Positions 61,359 to 64,000 of a stretch of DNA of 64,000 nt are shown piece by piece. Every line of letters starts with the position of its first letter. Positions within the stretch are counted from its first letter, which is position 1. The notes under the pieces were generated by a model that had not been told where the DNA came from, did not search any database, and saw only the letters and a program-made list of their open reading frames with translations. Position numbers and translations under genes: made by a program. This stretch comes from Curtobacterium sp. MCBD17_032 (GTDB taxonomy: Bacteria > Actinomycetota > Actinomycetes > Actinomycetales > Microbacteriaceae), in the NCBI RefSeq assembly GCF_003234855.1, contig NZ_QKTO01000001.1, positions 372,001-436,000 on the forward strand. Direction: 5' to 3'.

Positions 61359-62158
61359 ACATCGTCGTCTGGAACGAGAACGTCCACGAGACCCGCGGCG
61401 ACGAGACCGTCCGCGAGCACTACCCGGACGGCATCCACGCGGTCGTCGCCGCCGGCCTGGAGGCCCGACTCGCCCCCGGTGCGGACGGCGCCGACGGCTC
61501 GCACCCGGCCCACGGCCAGCACGCGTCGACGCACACCGTCACGACCGCCACGCTGCAGGAGCCGGAGCACGGCCTGACCGAGGAGCGGCTCGCCGACACG
61601 GACGTCCTGTTCTGGTGGGGGCACATCGCCCACGACCAGGTCGCGGACGAGGTCGTCGAGCGAGTCGTCCGGCACGTGCACGCCGGCATGGGCCTCGTGG
61701 TGCTGCACTCCGGCCACTACTCGAAGCCGTTCACCCGGCTGATGGGCACGACGTGCTCGCTGAAGTGGCGGAACGACGGGGAGCGGGAACTCGTCTGGAC
61801 GATCGCGCCCGAGCACCCGATCGCCGCCGGGGTCCCGCACCCGATCGTCATCGACCGCCAGGAGATGTACGGCGAGTACTTCGACATCCCGCGCCCGGAC
61901 GAAGAGGTCTTCCTGTCGACGTTCGCCGGCGGCGAGGTCTTCCGCTCCGGCGTCGCCTACCGTCGCGGTCTCGGGAAGGTGTTCTACTTCTCGCCCGGCG
62001 ACCAGGAGTACCCGGTGTACCACCACCCGGACATCCAGCGGGTGCTGGCGAACGCCGCGCAGTGGGCCGCTCCGACCGGCCCCCGACGACAGCTCACGGC
62101 CGACCCCCACCCGAGGGACTGGTTCACGGACGAGGGAGCGCGTAGACAGGGCGTGTGA
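61355..62158 (+). CDS. ThuA-like protein (trehalose utilisation family)
   Basis: GTG 61355 overlaps the Gfo stop by 4 bases. The 267-residue protein has ThuA text: [80 protein letters not shown] and [20 protein letters not shown]. The fold is glutamine-amidotransferase-like without that activity; ThuA/ThuB pairs degrade 3-keto-trehalose-type intermediates. The following GAF gene overlaps its stop as well (GTGA), so three genes are coupled. Confidence 0.92.
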   Translation: MNIVVWNENVHETRGDETVREHYPDGIHAVVAAGLEARLAPGADGADGSHPAHGQHASTHTVTTATLQEPEHGLTEERLADTDVLFWWGHIAHDQVADEVVERVVRHVHAGMGLVVLHSGHYSKPFTRLMGTTCSLKWRNDGERELVWTIAPEHPIAAGVPHPIVIDRQEMYGEYFDIPRPDEEVFLSTFAGGEVFRSGVAYRRGLGKVFYFSPGDQEYPVYHHPDIQRVLANAAQWAAPTGPRRQLTADPHPRDWFTDEGARRQGV

Positions 62159-63333
62159 GCACACCGCAGGACGCCGAGCACCGCACGGCACTGGTCGAGG
62201 CGCTCGGCGTCCTCGGTGCCGGGCCCGAGGAACGCTTCGACCGCATCACCCGGATGACCCACGAGGCGTTCGGCGTGCCGCTGACGTTCCTCAACCTGGT
62301 CCACCACGACCTCGTCACGACGCAGTCGACCTTCGGATGGAACCAGGGCTCGAGCGTCCCGGCGAGCGAGCAGTTCTGCGCCACGACCGTGCTCACCCCG
62401 GCGCCGATGGTGATCCCGGACACGACCCTCGACGAGCGGTTCGCCCACACGGCCGCCGTGGCCGAGCACGGCATCCGCTTCTACGCGGGCGCGCCGCTGT
62501 CGACGGACGACGGCACCCGCGTCGGCACGCTGTGCATCATGGACGCGCAGCCACGCGAGTTCTCCGACGAGGACCTCGCGCTGCTGCGGGACCTGGCGCA
62601 CTGGGCGGAGCGCGAGCTCGGCCACGCGCTCGAGCGCGACCGACTCGGACGGGTCCGTGCCGGTCTGGTCCCCGATCCCGTCACGGTCCCCGGACTCGAG
62701 CTCGCGACCATGACGGCACGACGTCCGGACGGCGGCGGTGACGTCGCCGACTGGCGGGTCGCGGCGGACGGGACCCTCGCGGTGACCGTCGGGACGGTCG
62801 CGGCGGGCGGCGGCGCCTCGGCACTGCTGGCGGCGACCGTGCGCGGTGCGCTCGTCGCGCGGGTGGGCGAACCGCTCGCGTCCGCATTGCCCGGCCTGGA
62901 GGCCCAGGTCGCCCCCGACCTGCGGGTCGCGGACGCGGTCGCCCGGCTCGTGCACGCCCGGCTCGACCCGACGTCGGGCCACGTCGACCTGGTGGACGCC
63001 GGGCTCGGGACCGCACTGCTCGTCCGGTCGGACGGCACCTCCCGACAGCTCCCGTCCGCGCTGCCGATCGGGGTCGGCCATGCGGCGGAGGAACGACCCG
63101 TGGTGACGCTGGAGCTGGCCGTCGGCGACCGGCTCGTCGTGTCCTCGGACGGCCTGACGACGGTGCCCGGGCTCGCCGACCTCGACGCCCTCGCGGCTGC
63201 GCTCGCCGGAGCGCCCGATGCGGCGGCCCTGGTCGACGGCGTCTCCGAACTGCTCGGACACGAGGACCCGGCGACGGACGTGACGCTCGTCGTCGTCACC
63301 CGCCGAGCGGCGCCCGAGCGCACCGGGCGTTGA
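62155..63333 (+). CDS. GAF domain protein with degenerate SpoIIE-type PP2C domain
   Basis: GTG 62155 overlaps the ThuA stop. The 392-residue protein has a GAF domain at about 10-165 ([60 protein letters not shown]), typical of redox or small-molecule sensors fused to phosphatases. The second half is PP2C-like: [42 protein letters not shown] and DVTLVVVTR. The GDV motif that supplies a metal-binding Asp reads GTV ([10 protein letters not shown]), so phosphatase activity is doubtful. It may be a sensor or anti-anti-sigma phosphatase relative unrelated to the sugar genes. Confidence 0.85.
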   Translation: MSTPQDAEHRTALVEALGVLGAGPEERFDRITRMTHEAFGVPLTFLNLVHHDLVTTQSTFGWNQGSSVPASEQFCATTVLTPAPMVIPDTTLDERFAHTAAVAEHGIRFYAGAPLSTDDGTRVGTLCIMDAQPREFSDEDLALLRDLAHWAERELGHALERDRLGRVRAGLVPDPVTVPGLELATMTARRPDGGGDVADWRVAADGTLAVTVGTVAAGGGASALLAATVRGALVARVGEPLASALPGLEAQVAPDLRVADAVARLVHARLDPTSGHVDLVDAGLGTALLVRSDGTSRQLPSALPIGVGHAAEERPVVTLELAVGDRLVVSSDGLTTVPGLADLDALAAALAGAPDAAALVDGVSELLGHEDPATDVTLVVVTRRAAPERTGR

Positions 63334-63378
63334 CCGCATCGGGCCCTGACCGCATCGGGCCCTGACCGCACCGGGCCT
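63331..63378. repeat. three tandem 16-bp units after the GAF gene
   Basis: TGACCGCATCGGGCCC occurs at 63331-63346 and 63347-63362, with a variant at 63363-63378. The first unit includes the stop codon of the GAF gene; each unit also carries an in-frame or shifted TGA. Confidence 0.75.
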
Positions 63379-63433
63379 CCACGCGGGGCGTCCGCACGGA
63401 TCGGCACGGCACAGCGGCCGCGCATCCGTCGCG

Positions 63434-63865
63434 TCAGCGCACGGTGCGGCGCGGCCCGTCGGTGAACGCGGCCACGAGCAGGGTCGCGAGCAGCCCGAAA
63501 CCGGCGAGGACCACGCCGAGGGCGCTGAGCTGCCAGTACGCGCTGCCGACGTGTTGCGGCTGCGTCAGGACCTCCGGCCACCACGGGTCGAGGAACGGCA
63601 CCGACCCGGGGAACGGGTCGAGCCCGAACATCGCGAGACCGCCCAGGAGCATGAGGACTCCGAGTCCCGCCATGGTGCCGCGCCGCCGTCGGAGCGCGCG
63701 GACGACGAGCGCCGCACCCATGCCGACCAAGCCCACGACGGCGATCACGAAGGCCACCACGAACACCGGCTGCGGGACGAGTGTGAACCAGTCGAGCACG
63801 GCGATCGGCACCAGCAGCCACCGTCCGGTCCTCGCCCACCGCGCGGGCTCCCGCCAAGCATGCAT
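63434..63865 (-). CDS. four-helix membrane protein of unknown function
   Basis: ATG 63865 is 6 bases after a TACCGT box (63877-63872). The 143-residue protein has four membrane segments (WLLVPIAVLDWFTLVPQP, VFVVAFVIAVVGLVGMGAAL, TMAGLGVLMLLGGLAMFGLD, ALGVVLAGFGLLATLLVAAF) with an Arg cluster after the second. No family is recognised. It converges with the GAF gene. Confidence 0.7.
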   Translation of the reverse strand: MHAWREPARWARTGRWLLVPIAVLDWFTLVPQPVFVVAFVIAVVGLVGMGAALVVRALRRRRGTMAGLGVLMLLGGLAMFGLDPFPGSVPFLDPWWPEVLTQPQHVGSAYWQLSALGVVLAGFGLLATLLVAAFTDGPRRTVR

Positions 63866-63917
63866 GGCGGCACGGTACGACACGAACCCGGACGACCGCC
63901 GGGCTAGCATCGCCGTC

Positions 63918-64000
63918 ATGCCCACGCCCGGAGCCGAGGTCGACGTCGACGTCGTGCTCGTCCGCGCACTGCTGGCCGACCAGCACCCCGACCTCGCCGA
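63918..64000 (+). CDS. probable phosphotransferase, N-terminal fragment (runs off the window)
   Basis: ATG 63918 is 7 bases after TAGCAT (63905-63910). The 27 visible codons (MPTPGAEVDVDVVLVRALLA) match the common start of aminoglycoside/choline-kinase-like phosphotransferases of actinobacteria, but nothing of the catalytic core is inside the window. Confidence 0.45.
   Translation, partial: MPTPGAEVDVDVVLVRALLADQHPDLA

Overview
The window is high-GC actinobacterial DNA. The gene content fits Microbacteriaceae, and Curtobacterium or a close relative is my best guess. The reasons are the monomeric-type NADP isocitrate dehydrogenase, the LAXTG sortase signal, FBP-type EF-G-binding protein, MmyB-type regulator and DUF3817/DUF4126-like membrane proteins, and the many start codons that sit 6-7 bases after a TANNNT box (leaderless style). 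The genus is inference. I saw no rRNA, tRNA, CRISPR array, transposase or phage gene.

Layout. 1-5 kb: end of an MMPL exporter, then a lower-GC accessory patch with phased TTGTCG repeats, small orphan genes and a secreted-protein gene broken by a TAA in its signal peptide. 5-11.5 kb: ASCH protein, a divergent S-adenosylhomocysteinase homologue, two MDR dehydrogenases around a TetR gene, a lipoprotein. 11.5-15.8 kb: an operon of GntR regulator, ADP-ribosylglycohydrolase-family enzyme, NCS1 permease and PfkB kinase, a counterpart of E. coli yegTUVW. 15.9-19.4 kb: a 1163-residue secreted alpha/beta hydrolase with Ig-like repeats and an LAWTG anchor. 19.5-24.8 kb: the most unusual region, five readable lipoprotein paralogues and two wrecked copies on both sides of a DUF1023-type hydrolase, with orphan copies of the hydrolase's C-terminal tail between them. 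It looks like a polymorphic effector/immunity array. The hydrolase is itself split by an in-frame TAA.

24.8-36.6 kb: a decayed aldo/keto reductase, a BLUF-TetR fusion lacking the key flavin glutamine, a secreted beta-helix protein, a divergent SDR/TetR pair with long palindromic operators, and oxidoreductase genes. 36.6-39.7 kb: a complete lactococcin-972-type bacteriocin locus (prepeptide, membrane protein, ABC ATPase). 40-48.9 kb: SDR and aldo/keto reductases, PQQ-type sugar dehydrogenase lipoprotein, MerR regulator with a classic long-spacer promoter, and a truncated FtsX permease. 49-54.8 kb: a secreted protein coupled to a tiny two-helix membrane protein, EF-G-binding protein, methyltransferase, MmyB regulator, CNNM/HlyC protein and M23 peptidase. 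55-64 kb: isocitrate dehydrogenase under a palindromic operator, DUF3817 and DUF4832 proteins, a Gfo/Idh-ThuA-GAF/PP2C operon under LacI-like sites, and the start of a probable phosphotransferase.

Two themes link the regions. A recurring terminator with the stem core GGACGGGAGGCCCG closes about ten transcription units. Tight 4-base or 1-base overlaps (ATGA, GTGA, TTGA, TGATG) couple genes in most operons. All functions are read from sequence and motif recall; no search was run.
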